Shown: positions 26,469 to 35,048 of the stretch, piece after piece
How the letters are laid out: the number at the start of each line of letters is the position of its first letter
Numbering within the stretch: position 1 is the first letter of the stretch
Source of the DNA: Pseudomonadota bacterium
GTDB taxonomy: Bacteria; Pseudomonadota; Alphaproteobacteria; Rhizobiales; Beijerinckiaceae
Length of the DNA stretch: 64,000 nt
Assembly (NCBI GenBank): GCA_023450615.1
Contig: JAEXGT010000094.1
Coordinates: 1-64,000, forward strand
Direction: 5' to 3'
Translations under genes and position numbers: made by a program
Notes under the pieces: generated by a model
What the model was told of the DNA's origin: nothing
The model's input: only the letters and a program-made list of their open reading frames with translations
Databases searched by the model: none

Positions 26469-27326
26469 ATGGATCAGAAAATCATCGACCTTTACGACGA
26501 CTTCACCCATGGCGGCATGAGCCGACGCAACTTTCTCGACAAGCTCGCGGCGCTGGCCGGCAGCACGGCCGCCGCAACAGCCCTTCTCCCGATCTTGCAG
26601 AACAACTACGCTCATGCGCAGGTCGTGCAGGAGAACGATCCGCGCATCGCGGCGGAAATGGTCGATATTCCCGGCGCACAGGGCCTCAAGGGCTATCTCG
26701 TGAAGCCCAAAGACGCTTCCACCAAGCTCCCGACCGTGATCGTCATCCACGAGAACCGGGGCCTTAACCCGCATATCAAGGACGTGACGCGCCGCATGGC
26801 GACGGAAGGTTTCATCGCGCTCGGCCTAGATTATCTCTCGCCCATGGGCGGCACACCCGCCGATGAGGACAAGGGCCGCGAGATGATCGGCCAGCTGAAG
26901 CAGCCGGATGTGATCGCCTATGGAAAGGCGGCGGTGGCCTATTTGAAGAGCCTCCCCGATGGAACCGGCAAGGTCGGCGCCATGGGCTTCTGCTGGGGCG
27001 GTGGCGCGGTGAACAACCTCGCCGTCAACGAGCCCGACCTGAGCGCAGGCGTCGCCTATTACGGTGGTCAGCCGAAGGCTGAGGACGTGCCGAAGATCAA
27101 CGCGGCCCTCATGCTCCATTATGCGGGCCTCGACGAGCGCATCAACGCCGGGATTCCGGCTTACGAGGCCGCGCTCAAACAGGCCGGCAAGACATATGAG
27201 CTTTACGTTTATGAAGGCGCGAACCACGCCTTCAACAACGACACCAACGCCGCCCGCTATGACAAAGAAGCCGCCGATCTGGCCTGGAGCCGGACGGTGG
27301 GGTTCCTGAAGAAGAATTTGGCTTAA
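26469..27326 (+). CDS. dienelactone hydrolase family protein, Tat-exported
   Basis: An alpha/beta hydrolase of the dienelactone hydrolase family (285 aa). The twin-arginine motif SRRNFLDKLAALAG (about residues 18-31) predicts folded export to the periplasm. The catalytic triad is visible: Cys in GFCWGGG, Asp in AGLDERI and His in GANHAF, with the supporting HENRG motif. ATG 26469 lies 6 nt after AGGAGG, making it preferable to the ATG at 26442. It is convergent with the oxidoreductase gene downstream. No chlorocatechol pathway genes are nearby, so the physiological substrate is open. Confidence 0.87.
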   Translation: MDQKIIDLYDDFTHGGMSRRNFLDKLAALAGSTAAATALLPILQNNYAHAQVVQENDPRIAAEMVDIPGAQGLKGYLVKPKDASTKLPTVIVIHENRGLNPHIKDVTRRMATEGFIALGLDYLSPMGGTPADEDKGREMIGQLKQPDVIAYGKAAVAYLKSLPDGTGKVGAMGFCWGGGAVNNLAVNEPDLSAGVAYYGGQPKAEDVPKINAALMLHYAGLDERINAGIPAYEAALKQAGKTYELYVYEGANHAFNNDTNAARYDKEAADLAWSRTVGFLKKNLA

Positions 27327-27334
27327 CGACTAAC

Positions 27335-27367
27335 GTCATCGCGGACGACGCGAAGGTCTGGGATGAC
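27335..27367. repeat. small inverted repeat between convergent genes
   Basis: GTCATC and GATGAC bound a 33-base GC-rich segment between two convergent genes. It resembles the short REP-like elements of Methylobacteriaceae and may also act as a bidirectional transcript end. No second copy was found in the window. Confidence 0.3.
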
Positions 27368-27382
27368 CTCTGAAAATCAGTC

Positions 27383-28318
27383 TCAATCCTCGAACGCGTC
27401 CACCTGCACGCGCTTGCCGACCATGAACGCATCAGCCACGAGGCGGAACGGGGCGACGTCGACCTCGGATGTGCCGATGGTCAGGAGCGCGTCGAACCGG
27501 CGATAGATGCCTTGGTATTCGGTGGGCTCCTCCTTCACCACCAAGCGCCCGTCGATTTCGAGGCAGCTTCCGCCTTGGGAAAGCTTCAGGGTGAAGCCGG
27601 CCTCCGTCTCTACCTCGATATCCCAGCTCTGCGGACCGGTCTGGCGCCAGTCGAAAACCGCCTGGAGATTGCTGCCTGTGTGACTGGTCTGAAACTCAAG
27701 ATTGGCCGCAATCGGCGCATCCCGGTTCGATGGGAATTCCAGGGAAGCCGCCTTGATGAAAACCGGCTCGGGCATGATGCGTGTCACAATGGAAAGCGCA
27801 TTGATGCCGGGATCGAACACGCCGAACCCGCCTGCCGCCCAAATCCATTGCTGGCCCGGATGCCAGTGGCGCACATCCTCTTTCCAGGTCACCAGGAGGC
27901 GTTTGATGGACCATCCGGCAAGCGCCTTCCTCGCCTCCTCGACGCCCTTGTTGTACTGGGCGTGCCAAGTGGTGAAGACGGTCCTGCCGACCTTTTCGGC
28001 AAGCTGGCGAAGGTCTTCGAGTTCGCTCAGCGTGGCTGCGGGCGGCTTTTCCAGCAGCACGCTTTTCCCGGCGAGCAAAGCATCGCGGGCAATCTGGTGG
28101 CGCACCTGCGGCGGCGTACAGATGGCCACCGCCTCCACCTCTTTGAGCTTGAGGAGGTCGTGATAATCCTGAAAGGCGTATTGGGCGTCCTCGTGCGTCA
28201 GGCCCCGCGTGCTCGACACGGCCAGAAGCTCGAAATCAGGATTGGCCTTGATGACCGGCAGGTGCTGGTCCTGCGCGATCTTGCCGAGGCCGATAATGCC
28301 GATCTTGTGCGGTGTCAT
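27383..28318 (-). CDS. Gfo/Idh/MocA family oxidoreductase
   Basis: A 311-aa NAD(P)-dependent sugar-type dehydrogenase. The Rossmann motif GIIGLGKIAQDQH lies at residues 7-19, and the EKPPAAT segment near residue 91 carries the conserved catalytic lysine of the family. The GLGKIAQDQHLPVI start resembles rhizobial D-galactose 1-dehydrogenases, so galactose or a related aldose is a reasonable guess but not shown. The start at 28318 puts the Rossmann strand at residue 5; an upstream frame start would add ten residues. Confidence 0.82.
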   Translation of the reverse strand: MTPHKIGIIGLGKIAQDQHLPVIKANPDFELLAVSSTRGLTHEDAQYAFQDYHDLLKLKEVEAVAICTPPQVRHQIARDALLAGKSVLLEKPPAATLSELEDLRQLAEKVGRTVFTTWHAQYNKGVEEARKALAGWSIKRLLVTWKEDVRHWHPGQQWIWAAGGFGVFDPGINALSIVTRIMPEPVFIKAASLEFPSNRDAPIAANLEFQTSHTGSNLQAVFDWRQTGPQSWDIEVETEAGFTLKLSQGGSCLEIDGRLVVKEEPTEYQGIYRRFDALLTIGTSEVDVAPFRLVADAFMVGKRVQVDAFED

Positions 28319-28366
28319 ATGCGTGGTCCTTCCATCTGTGGCGGCCACGCAAAAGCCCCTCGGGGC

Positions 28367-29080
28367 TTAAGGCGTCCGATCTGCCGCTCCCCGAAAACCT
28401 GTCGCCAGCACATAGAGTTCCGCTGAATCGGCCCGGCTTGCCGCAGGCTTCACGTGACGAACCACGGCGAAGTCGCGCTTAAGATCGTTGAGAAGCTGGT
28501 TTTCCGTCCCGCCCTGGAACACCTTGGCGAGGAAAGCACCGCCCGGGGCCAGAACCTCGCGGGCGAAGTAGATCGCCGCCTCAGCCAGTCCGATGATGCG
28601 CAGGTGATCCGTCTTCTTGTGCCCGGTGGTGTTGGCCGCCATGTCGGACATGACGATATCCGCCTGCCCGCCCAGCATCTCGATGAGCTTGCCGGGAGCG
28701 CTCTCGTCCAGGAAGTCGAGCTGGATGAATTCCACATCCGCCATCGGATCGATGGGCAGAAGATCGATGCCGATCACCTTGCCCTTCGGGCCGACCTTCT
28801 TGGCCGCGATCTGCGACCAGCCGCCAGGAGCGGCGCCCAGGTCCACAATGCGCTGGCCGGGCTTGAGAATATGGTACTTCTCGTCAATCTCGATCAGCTT
28901 GAAGGCCGCGCGCGAACGATAGCCTTCGCGCTTGGCGCGCGCCACATAAGGATCGTTGAGTTGGCGCTCAAGCCATTTCTGCGAGGAAAGGGACCGCTTG
29001 TTCGCGGTCTTCACGCGCTGCTTGAGGTTGCGGACGCCGGAGCCGGACTTGGTGCTCACCGTTGGCTGCCCTCCCGCCAC
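28367..29080 (-). CDS. rlmE: 23S rRNA 2'-O-methyltransferase RlmE (FtsJ)
   Basis: Methylates U2552 of 23S rRNA in the 50S A-loop (237 aa). YRSRAAFKLIEID with the first catalytic lysine, the SAM motif VDLGAAPGGWSQ near residue 79, MSDMAANTTGHK near residue 145 and the AKVFQGG segment provide the K-D-K-E tetrad. A basic, serine/lysine-rich 30-residue N-terminal extension is typical of the Rhizobiales form. The start overlaps the end of the ppx-like gene by 25 nt, a genetic pairing common in Rhizobiales. Confidence 0.95.
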   Translation of the reverse strand: MAGGQPTVSTKSGSGVRNLKQRVKTANKRSLSSQKWLERQLNDPYVARAKREGYRSRAAFKLIEIDEKYHILKPGQRIVDLGAAPGGWSQIAAKKVGPKGKVIGIDLLPIDPMADVEFIQLDFLDESAPGKLIEMLGGQADIVMSDMAANTTGHKKTDHLRIIGLAEAAIYFAREVLAPGGAFLAKVFQGGTENQLLNDLKRDFAVVRHVKPAASRADSAELYVLATGFRGAADRTP

Positions 29081-30195
29081 ACGCTGTCCTCTCTCATCAT
29101 GTTCATCAAAATTCCTTCGCGCAGACCCCGGTCCGCGATACGCAGGCGATCCGAGGGGAAAGCCCGGCGGATCGCTTCAAGAATGGCGCAGCCAGCCAGT
29201 ACCAGATCGGCTCTGTCCCTGCCGATGCACGGATTATCGGCGCGCTGCTGGAAATTGGAATGCAGCAGACGGTTCATCACTGTCGAGATCTCGCGGTTGC
29301 GCATCCACATCCCATCGACCTTACGCCTGTCATAACGCGCAAGCCCCAGGTGAATACCGCCAACGGTCGTGACGGTTCCCGATGTGCCGAGGAGATGGAA
29401 GTTCCGGGCCCTGCCCGCCTCGGCGGCGGCAAGGGAAAAGTCCGTGAGAAGCTCGGACACTTCCTCGACCATGAGTTCGAAGCTCTGCGGCGTGACGTCG
29501 ATGCCGCCATGGCGCTCGGCCAGGGTAACCACGCCCACGGGCAGGGAATCCCAGGCGCGGATGCGCTTGCACGGGTCGGCGAAGGCATGCGGAGCCTGGC
29601 CGTCGAGCCAAGCGATCTCCGTGGAACCGCCGCCGATATCGAAGATGACCACCGATTGAGCCTTCGGGTCCGCGAGAGCCGCGCAGCCCGTCACGGCCAG
29701 ATAGGCCTCCGTCTTGCGGTCGACGATCTCCAGATCGAGATCCAGGTCGCTGCGCACACGCTCAATGAAGGACAGGCCGTTATCGGCAAGGCGGCAAGCC
29801 TCCGTCGCAACGAGGCGCGCGCGGATCACCTCCTTGGCGATCATCTTGTCGCGGCAGACGCGCAGCGCGTCGATGGTGCGCTCGATCGCATCGTCGCTCA
29901 AGCTGTTGCCGTGGCCCAGTCCCTCGCCGAGCCGCACGATGCGCGAAAACGCATCGGTGACCCGAAACCCGGAATGCGCCGGCTCCGCAATGAGGAGGCG
30001 GCAATTGTTGGTGCCGAGGTCGAGGGCGGCGTAGCTGCGCGAGGAACGCCTCCTCGAATCTCGCCGCATCGATGTTTCGGAAGCGCCGAAAGCCCACGAC
30101 GAGCCGCGCTCAGACCCGGAGGACGGGTCTGCGCGTCGATCTCCCATCTCGGTCGTCGCATCGGCTTTCACGGTCAAAGTTATATCCCTGGGCAT
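29056..30195 (-). CDS. Ppx/GppA family phosphatase
   Basis: An exopolyphosphatase/guanosine pentaphosphatase-family enzyme (379 aa from the first start). Actin-like phosphate loops are present: YAALDLGTNNCRLLI near residue 55 and VVIFDIGGGSTEI near residue 183, plus GTSGTVTTVGG. The first 50 residues are low-complexity, basic and serine-rich; the true start may be ATG 17 codons in (MGDRRADP). Members of this short form may hydrolyse polyphosphate or pppGpp; specificity cannot be read from sequence. The end overlaps rlmE by 25 nt, implying translational coupling. Confidence 0.88.
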   Translation of the reverse strand: MPRDITLTVKADATTEMGDRRADPSSGSERGSSWAFGASETSMRRDSRRRSSRSYAALDLGTNNCRLLIAEPAHSGFRVTDAFSRIVRLGEGLGHGNSLSDDAIERTIDALRVCRDKMIAKEVIRARLVATEACRLADNGLSFIERVRSDLDLDLEIVDRKTEAYLAVTGCAALADPKAQSVVIFDIGGGSTEIAWLDGQAPHAFADPCKRIRAWDSLPVGVVTLAERHGGIDVTPQSFELMVEEVSELLTDFSLAAAEAGRARNFHLLGTSGTVTTVGGIHLGLARYDRRKVDGMWMRNREISTVMNRLLHSNFQQRADNPCIGRDRADLVLAGCAILEAIRRAFPSDRLRIADRGLREGILMNMMREDSVWREGSQR

Positions 30196-30290
30196 TCTCG
30201 CAGAACGCCGGTGTTCCTTTTAGAGTAACAACCGCCGCCCGCATCTGCCAAGGGTTGCAGCGCAGATTATGGCTACACCCTCCTCGAGCG

Positions 30291-31475
30291 TCAGAGGGCC
30301 AATCCCTTCAATCGGTCGGTGAGGGTCGCCAGAACATCGGCGCCCACATTGGCGACGGCGATGCGCAGGTGCCCCTCCTGACCGGGCCCGAAATAGCTGC
30401 CTGGAAGGCATAATACGCCACGCTCCGTGGCCAGCTTTTCCGCAACAGCCTGCGCCTTCGCTCCCGAGAAGGGATGCCGCATATAGGCGAAATACGCGCC
30501 GACCGATTCGATTTTCCACTCCGGAAGAGGAGCGAGAGCGTCCCGAAAAACCTGTGCACGCCGGTTGATCTCGGCCCGGTTCTCCTCCCGCCAGTCCCGC
30601 AGGGCCGGAATCGCCCAGGGCAGAACGGCCTGGGCCACGCGCGGCGCGCAGATCTGGATGCAATCGAGAATCTTGGCGATCTGCTCGATGAGACCCGCAT
30701 CCGCGGTCATCGCGCCCATGCGGTGGCCCGGGATCGCATAGGATTTCGAGAAGGAGTAGAGCTGGATCACATTCTTTCGCCACGCATCGCTCGTGAAGAG
30801 CCCGTGCGCGCGGTTCATGCCCTGCGGCAGGAAATCCCGGTAAGTCTCGTCGATCACGAGATAAATGCCACGCTTGGCACACAGCTCGGCAAAGCCTTCG
30901 ATGACGTGTGCCGAATAGACGGCGCCGGTCGGGTTATTCGGCGTCACGAGCACGATGGCTCGCACCTTCTCGTCGATCATCGCCTCCGCATCTTCGATGC
31001 GTGGCACGAAGCCATTCTCAGCCTTGCACGGGAGCGGCCGAGGCTCGATCCCCAGCATGTCGAGGCTCATCTGGTGATTGAAATACCACGGCGTCGGCAC
31101 CAGCACCGCTTCGCCGCGATGGGCAAGCAGCATCATGGCGACGAAAAAGGCCATGTTGCACCCGGCAGTGATGGCCGTATCCGCAGCCTCGATCCGCCCC
31201 TCGTAGAGGCGCGACATCTCCTCCGCATAGGCCTGCCTCAAGGCGGCATCGCCGTTGATGCCCCCGTATTGCGAGGTCGTGGCCTCGCCCGCGATGGCGC
31301 CGAGACGCTCCAGGAAGCTCGCATGAGGCGCGTTGCCCGGCACGGCTTGGGAGAGATTGATCAGCGGCCCGCGAGATCCGTCATAGCGTTGAATCCAGCT
31401 CTGCGCCTCCGGAATCGGAGGAGAGCCGACATCCGCGACGAGGGGATTGATGGGGGCGAAAAGACCGCTGGCCAT
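30291..31475 (-). CDS. class I/II PLP-dependent aminotransferase
   Basis: A 394-aa fold-type I aminotransferase. Seen are SQYGGINGDAALR, PNNPTGAVY near residue 183, the DETY strand near residue 214, the PLP lysine in SFSKSYAIPGHRMG near residue 248 and an arginine in HLRIAVANVG that would bind the substrate carboxylate. Most close families act on aspartate, aromatic or branched amino acids; the substrate is not clear. It lies between the Ppx-like gene and efp with no tight coupling to either. Confidence 0.87.
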   Translation of the reverse strand: MASGLFAPINPLVADVGSPPIPEAQSWIQRYDGSRGPLINLSQAVPGNAPHASFLERLGAIAGEATTSQYGGINGDAALRQAYAEEMSRLYEGRIEAADTAITAGCNMAFFVAMMLLAHRGEAVLVPTPWYFNHQMSLDMLGIEPRPLPCKAENGFVPRIEDAEAMIDEKVRAIVLVTPNNPTGAVYSAHVIEGFAELCAKRGIYLVIDETYRDFLPQGMNRAHGLFTSDAWRKNVIQLYSFSKSYAIPGHRMGAMTADAGLIEQIAKILDCIQICAPRVAQAVLPWAIPALRDWREENRAEINRRAQVFRDALAPLPEWKIESVGAYFAYMRHPFSGAKAQAVAEKLATERGVLCLPGSYFGPGQEGHLRIAVANVGADVLATLTDRLKGLAL

Positions 31476-31571
31476 GAGGGAATCGAACTCCGGATACGGA
31501 AAAGGCAGGAAACCCGGTGAGCCTTCACCGAAATTCCCTGCCCTTCAAGTTAAGTTTGCGTCCCAGCTCGA

Positions 31572-31657
31572 CCTCATCCTGATGAGCAGGCGAAGCCTGC
31601 GTCTCGAAGGAGGGTCCAGAGAGCACTGGAGACGCCCTCGTCCTTCTCAGGATGAGG
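31572..31657. repeat. dispersed palindromic repeat, copy 2
   Basis: An imperfect palindrome that shares CCTCATCCTGA, GCGTCTCGAAGGAGG, TGGAGACGCCCTCGTCCTT and CAGGATGAGGGC with the copy at 22711-22819, in the same orientation but about 23 bases shorter in the right half. It sits 14 nt downstream of the efp stop codon on the opposite strand and could form a stem in the efp transcript. Confidence 0.72.
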
Positions 31658-31671
31658 GCTATGGAAAGACC

Positions 31672-32238
31672 TTAGTCCTTCGCGCGCTCCACATAGGAGC
31701 CGTCTTCCGTCATGATCACGACGCGGGTGCCAGCCTGGATATGAGGGGGCACCAGGGTGCGCACGCCGTTGGAGAGCATGGCGGGCTTGTAGGAGGAGGA
31801 AGCCGTCTGGCCCTTCACGACCGGCTCGGTCTCGGTGATCTCGAGGGTGACGCGGGCGGGGAGCTCGATAGCGATGGCGACGCCGTTATGGATCGAGAGC
31901 ATCACGGCCATGTTTTCCTGAAGGTAGGCCTTCTGGTCGCCGATGATGTCTTCCGGAACCACGACCTGATCGAAGGTCTCGGGGTTCATGAAGTGGAAGC
32001 CTTCACCGTCCTCATAGAGGTAGGTATGCTCGCGATCTTCCACGAAGGCGCGCTCCACCTGCTCGGTGGTGCGGTAGCGCTCGGAGACCTTCACGCCATC
32101 GGAGATGCGGCGCATGTCGAGCTGGGTGACCGGCGTGCCCTTGCCGGGGTGGATGTTCTGGGCAGTGAGCACGACATAGAGCCTGCCGTCGATATCGACG
32201 ACATTGCCTTTGCGGAGCGTAGAGGCGATGACCTTCAC
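31672..32238 (-). CDS. efp: translation elongation factor P
   Basis: EF-P (188 aa) rescues ribosomes stalled on consecutive prolines. The acceptor loop IHPGKGTPV places a lysine at residue 33, the position that receives beta-lysine; the three beta-barrel domains and the YRTTEQVERAFVEDRE and SSSYKPAMLSNG motifs are all present. The modification genes epmA and epmB lie immediately on the divergent side, so substrate and modifiers are encoded together. The ATG follows AAGGAACG. Confidence 0.97.
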   Translation of the reverse strand: MKVIASTLRKGNVVDIDGRLYVVLTAQNIHPGKGTPVTQLDMRRISDGVKVSERYRTTEQVERAFVEDREHTYLYEDGEGFHFMNPETFDQVVVPEDIIGDQKAYLQENMAVMLSIHNGVAIAIELPARVTLEITETEPVVKGQTASSSYKPAMLSNGVRTLVPPHIQAGTRVVIMTEDGSYVERAKD

Positions 32239-32382
32239 GGGGAGCGTTCCTTGTGACAGATAGAGCGCATCGCAGGGGCAAAGCGGCGCTTTGCCCCGGC
32301 AACGCTGAAAATCGGTTTCGCTGCCGCAACTAGCCTATCTTGGCGCAAATCGCCAGCCTGACGTGTTAGGAAGTTCTCCGCC

Positions 32383-33447
32383 ATGGCAAATGCCACTCCC
32401 GCTCCCTCCCCTTGGTGGACGCCGCATGTCCATGCGGACCGCCGCCCTTTTCTCCTGGGGAGAAACCGGATTCAGGCTGCCTTCCGGGGCTTTTTCGGAG
32501 CCCGGGATTTCGTCGAGGTGGATACCGCCACGCTTCAGACTTCGCCCGGCAACGAGGCCCATCTGCATGCATTCGCCACGGAAGCCATCGGGCTTGGCGG
32601 CTCGCGGATGCCGCTTTACCTCCACACCTCGCCCGAATTCGCCTGCAAGAAACTGCTGGCGGCAGGCGAGATGCGGATTTCATGCTTCGCCCATGTCTAC
32701 CGCAACCGGGAGCGCGGCCCCCTGCACCATCCTGAATTCACCATGCTCGAATGGTATCGGGCGGGTGAGAGCTACGAAACCCTGATGCAGGATTGCGCGG
32801 CCCTGCTGGCCCTCGCCGCCGAGGCAGCCGGGACACGCACCCTTACCTATCGCGGCAAGGTGACCGACCCATTTCAGGAGCCCGAGCGCCTGAGCGTGGC
32901 GGAGGCCTTTCATCGTTTTGCGGGCATCGACCTTCTCGCCTCCATCGACGATAGCGGCGCGACCGACCGCGAGCATCTGGCCGCGAGCCTGCGCCAAGCC
33001 GGCATGCGCGTGGCGGAGGACGACACTTGGTCGGACCTTTTCAGCCGCGTCATCGTGGAACGGGTCGAACCCAATCTCGGCCTTGGCCGGGCCACGATCC
33101 TGGACGAGTACCCGATGGCCGAGGCCGCGCTCGCCCGTCCGACAGCTCGCGACCCGCGCGTGGCCGAACGGTTCGAGCTTTATGCCTGCGGCGTGGAACT
33201 GGCGAACGCCTTCGGTGAATTGACCGACGCGGCGGAGCAGCGCCGCCGGTTCGAGGCGGAGATGCGCGAGAAGATGCGAGTTTACGGAGAAAGCTATCCC
33301 TTAGACGAGGATTTCCTGGCGGCCCTGGCGCACATGCCGGAAGCCAGCGGCATCGCGCTCGGCTTCGACCGTCTCGTCATGCTCGCCACAGGCGCATCGC
33401 GCATCGATCAGGTGATCTGGGCTCCCGTGCCGGAGACGGGCCATTGA
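32383..33447 (+). CDS. epmA: EF-P beta-lysine ligase EpmA (GenX/PoxA)
   Basis: A truncated class II lysyl-tRNA-synthetase-like enzyme (354 aa) that attaches (R)-beta-lysine to EF-P rather than lysine to tRNA. Class II motif 2 (FAHVYRNRERGPLHHPEFTMLEWYR) and motif 3 (GIALGFDRLVML) are intact, and the anticodon-binding domain is absent, as expected for EpmA. Its end overlaps epmB by 4 nt. It is divergent from efp with 144 nt between, so a shared promoter region is likely. Confidence 0.93.
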   Translation: MANATPAPSPWWTPHVHADRRPFLLGRNRIQAAFRGFFGARDFVEVDTATLQTSPGNEAHLHAFATEAIGLGGSRMPLYLHTSPEFACKKLLAAGEMRISCFAHVYRNRERGPLHHPEFTMLEWYRAGESYETLMQDCAALLALAAEAAGTRTLTYRGKVTDPFQEPERLSVAEAFHRFAGIDLLASIDDSGATDREHLAASLRQAGMRVAEDDTWSDLFSRVIVERVEPNLGLGRATILDEYPMAEAALARPTARDPRVAERFELYACGVELANAFGELTDAAEQRRRFEAEMREKMRVYGESYPLDEDFLAALAHMPEASGIALGFDRLVMLATGASRIDQVIWAPVPETGH

Positions 33448-34484
33448 GCGCGTTACGGACACCGCAGGATCTGGCCGACGCCGAGTTGATCCCATCCGGG
33501 CGTCTCGCGGGAATAGAGCGCGTGGCGGAGCGATACGCCATCGCGATCAGCCCCGCTATGGCCGCGCTCATCGACCGAGCCGATCCGAACGATCCTATTG
33601 CCTTGCAGTTCGTGCCCCAAGAGGCCGAACTTGTGACGACACCCGAGGAACGAGAGGACCCTATCGGCGATCTCGCCCATTCTCCGGTCGAAGGAATCGT
33701 GCATCGCTATCCCGATCGCGTGCTTCTGAAGGCCGTGCATGTGTGCCCGGTCTATTGCCGCTTCTGCTTCCGCCGCGAAATGGTGGGGCCGCAGGGCCTG
33801 GGCACCCTCGCATCGGACGCGCTGGACAAGGCTTTCGCCTATATCGCGGATCATCCGGAAATCTGGGAAGTGATCCTCACCGGCGGGGATCCGCTGGTGC
33901 TGTCGCCCCGCCGCCTCTCCGAACTGATGCGGCGCCTTGCCGCCATCGATCACGTGAAGATCGTCCGCTTCCATACACGTGTGCCGGTGGTGGAGCCCGA
34001 CCATGTGAATGCGGCGCTGATCGACGCCCTGAAAGCGAGCGGCAAGACCACCTATGTGGCGCTCCACGCCAATCACCCGCGCGAGCTGACGCCGTCCGCG
34101 CGCGATGCCTGCGGACGGCTGGTGGATTCAGGGATCGTCATGCTGAGCCAATCGGTTCTGTTGAGAGGCATCAACGACAACCCGGACACGCTTGCCGCCC
34201 TCATGCGCGCCTTCGTGGAAACGCGCATCAAGCCCTATTACCTACATCACCCGGACCTTGCCCCCGGCACGGGCCATTTCCGCCTCTCGCTCGAGGAAGG
34301 GCGAACCCTCGTTGCGGGCCTGCGGGGACGCATCTCCGGGCTCTGCCAACCAACTTATGTACTCGACATTCCGGGCGGCTTCGGCAAGGCCGTTATCTCT
34401 CCGGACGCAGTCAGCGAGCGAGACGGGTGCTATTCGGTCTCGGATTTTCGGGGTAGCGAGCACTCCTACCCGCCGCAACCGTAA
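33444..34484 (+). CDS. epmB: lysine 2,3-aminomutase-type EF-P modification enzyme EpmB
   Basis: A radical SAM and PLP enzyme (346 aa) that converts L-lysine to (R)-beta-lysine for EpmA. The cluster motif CPVYCRFC (CxxxCxxC) lies near residue 100, followed by the GGDPL motif in ILTGGDPLVLS and the RGIND segment (LLRGINDN). The C-terminal PLP lysine is plausibly in GGFGKAV. It begins with TTG overlapping the epmA stop (coupled translation). Its short length compared with catabolic lysine aminomutases and its partner gene support the EpmB assignment. Confidence 0.93.
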   Translation: MSALRTPQDLADAELIPSGRLAGIERVAERYAIAISPAMAALIDRADPNDPIALQFVPQEAELVTTPEEREDPIGDLAHSPVEGIVHRYPDRVLLKAVHVCPVYCRFCFRREMVGPQGLGTLASDALDKAFAYIADHPEIWEVILTGGDPLVLSPRRLSELMRRLAAIDHVKIVRFHTRVPVVEPDHVNAALIDALKASGKTTYVALHANHPRELTPSARDACGRLVDSGIVMLSQSVLLRGINDNPDTLAALMRAFVETRIKPYYLHHPDLAPGTGHFRLSLEEGRTLVAGLRGRISGLCQPTYVLDIPGGFGKAVISPDAVSERDGCYSVSDFRGSEHSYPPQP

Positions 34485-34487
34485 GCC

Positions 34488-34910
34488 TTAATCGAACGAA
34501 GGTTTTCCCGTCCGCCCCTTCTTGATCTCCGAGCGTCGGCCTTTTGCTTCGAGCCGCCGCTTCTTCGAGGCGAGGGTTGGCCTCGTCGGCCTGCGTGGCT
34601 TGGGCCTTTCCGTCGCCAGACGGATCAGCTCGACCAAGCGTGCAACCGCATCCTCGCGGTTCCGTTCCTGCATTCGGAATCGCTGCGCCGTGATGATGAG
34701 GACGCCCTCGTTGGTGAGCCTCTTTCCGGCGATCCGCTCAAGGCGCGCCTTCACATCCTCCGGCAAGGACGGCGAGTTGCGCACGTCGAAGCGAAGTTGG
34801 ACGGCGGATTCCACCTTGTTGACGTTCTGTCCACCCGGTCCCGATGCGCGGATGAAGCTCTCCTGGAGTTCATCCTCATCGAGCGAGATGCTGTTCGTGA
34901 CGTGGATCAT
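34488..34910 (-). CDS. arfB: peptidyl-tRNA hydrolase ArfB (YaeJ)
   Basis: A ribosome rescue factor (140 aa) that hydrolyses peptidyl-tRNA on stalled ribosomes lacking a stop codon. The catalytic GGQ is in SGPGGQNVNK at residues 23-32, and the basic C-terminal tail (KKRRLEAKGRRSEIKKGR) that enters the mRNA channel is present. The gene ends 3 nt from the convergent epmB stop. Length and features match ArfB rather than full release factors. Confidence 0.94.
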   Translation of the reverse strand: MIHVTNSISLDEDELQESFIRASGPGGQNVNKVESAVQLRFDVRNSPSLPEDVKARLERIAGKRLTNEGVLIITAQRFRMQERNREDAVARLVELIRLATERPKPRRPTRPTLASKKRRLEAKGRRSEIKKGRTGKPSFD

Positions 34911-35048
34911 GGACCTTCAAAACCGGACGGAGGATTAAGTGGAGCATGAGAGCTTTATGTCCAATGAGAGCTTATCCGCCGCTTGTCGACCTCTGCCTTA
35001 GGGCTTAAGCGGCTTGTACCCTTCTTTCGCCCCCCTTTAAGTGCTTCC

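Noticed and set aside
31460..31500. GAGTTCGATTCCC on the minus strand, tRNA-like T-loop
   Set aside because: The stem pairs poorly and the site overlaps the aminotransferase start; no full tRNA can be folded.
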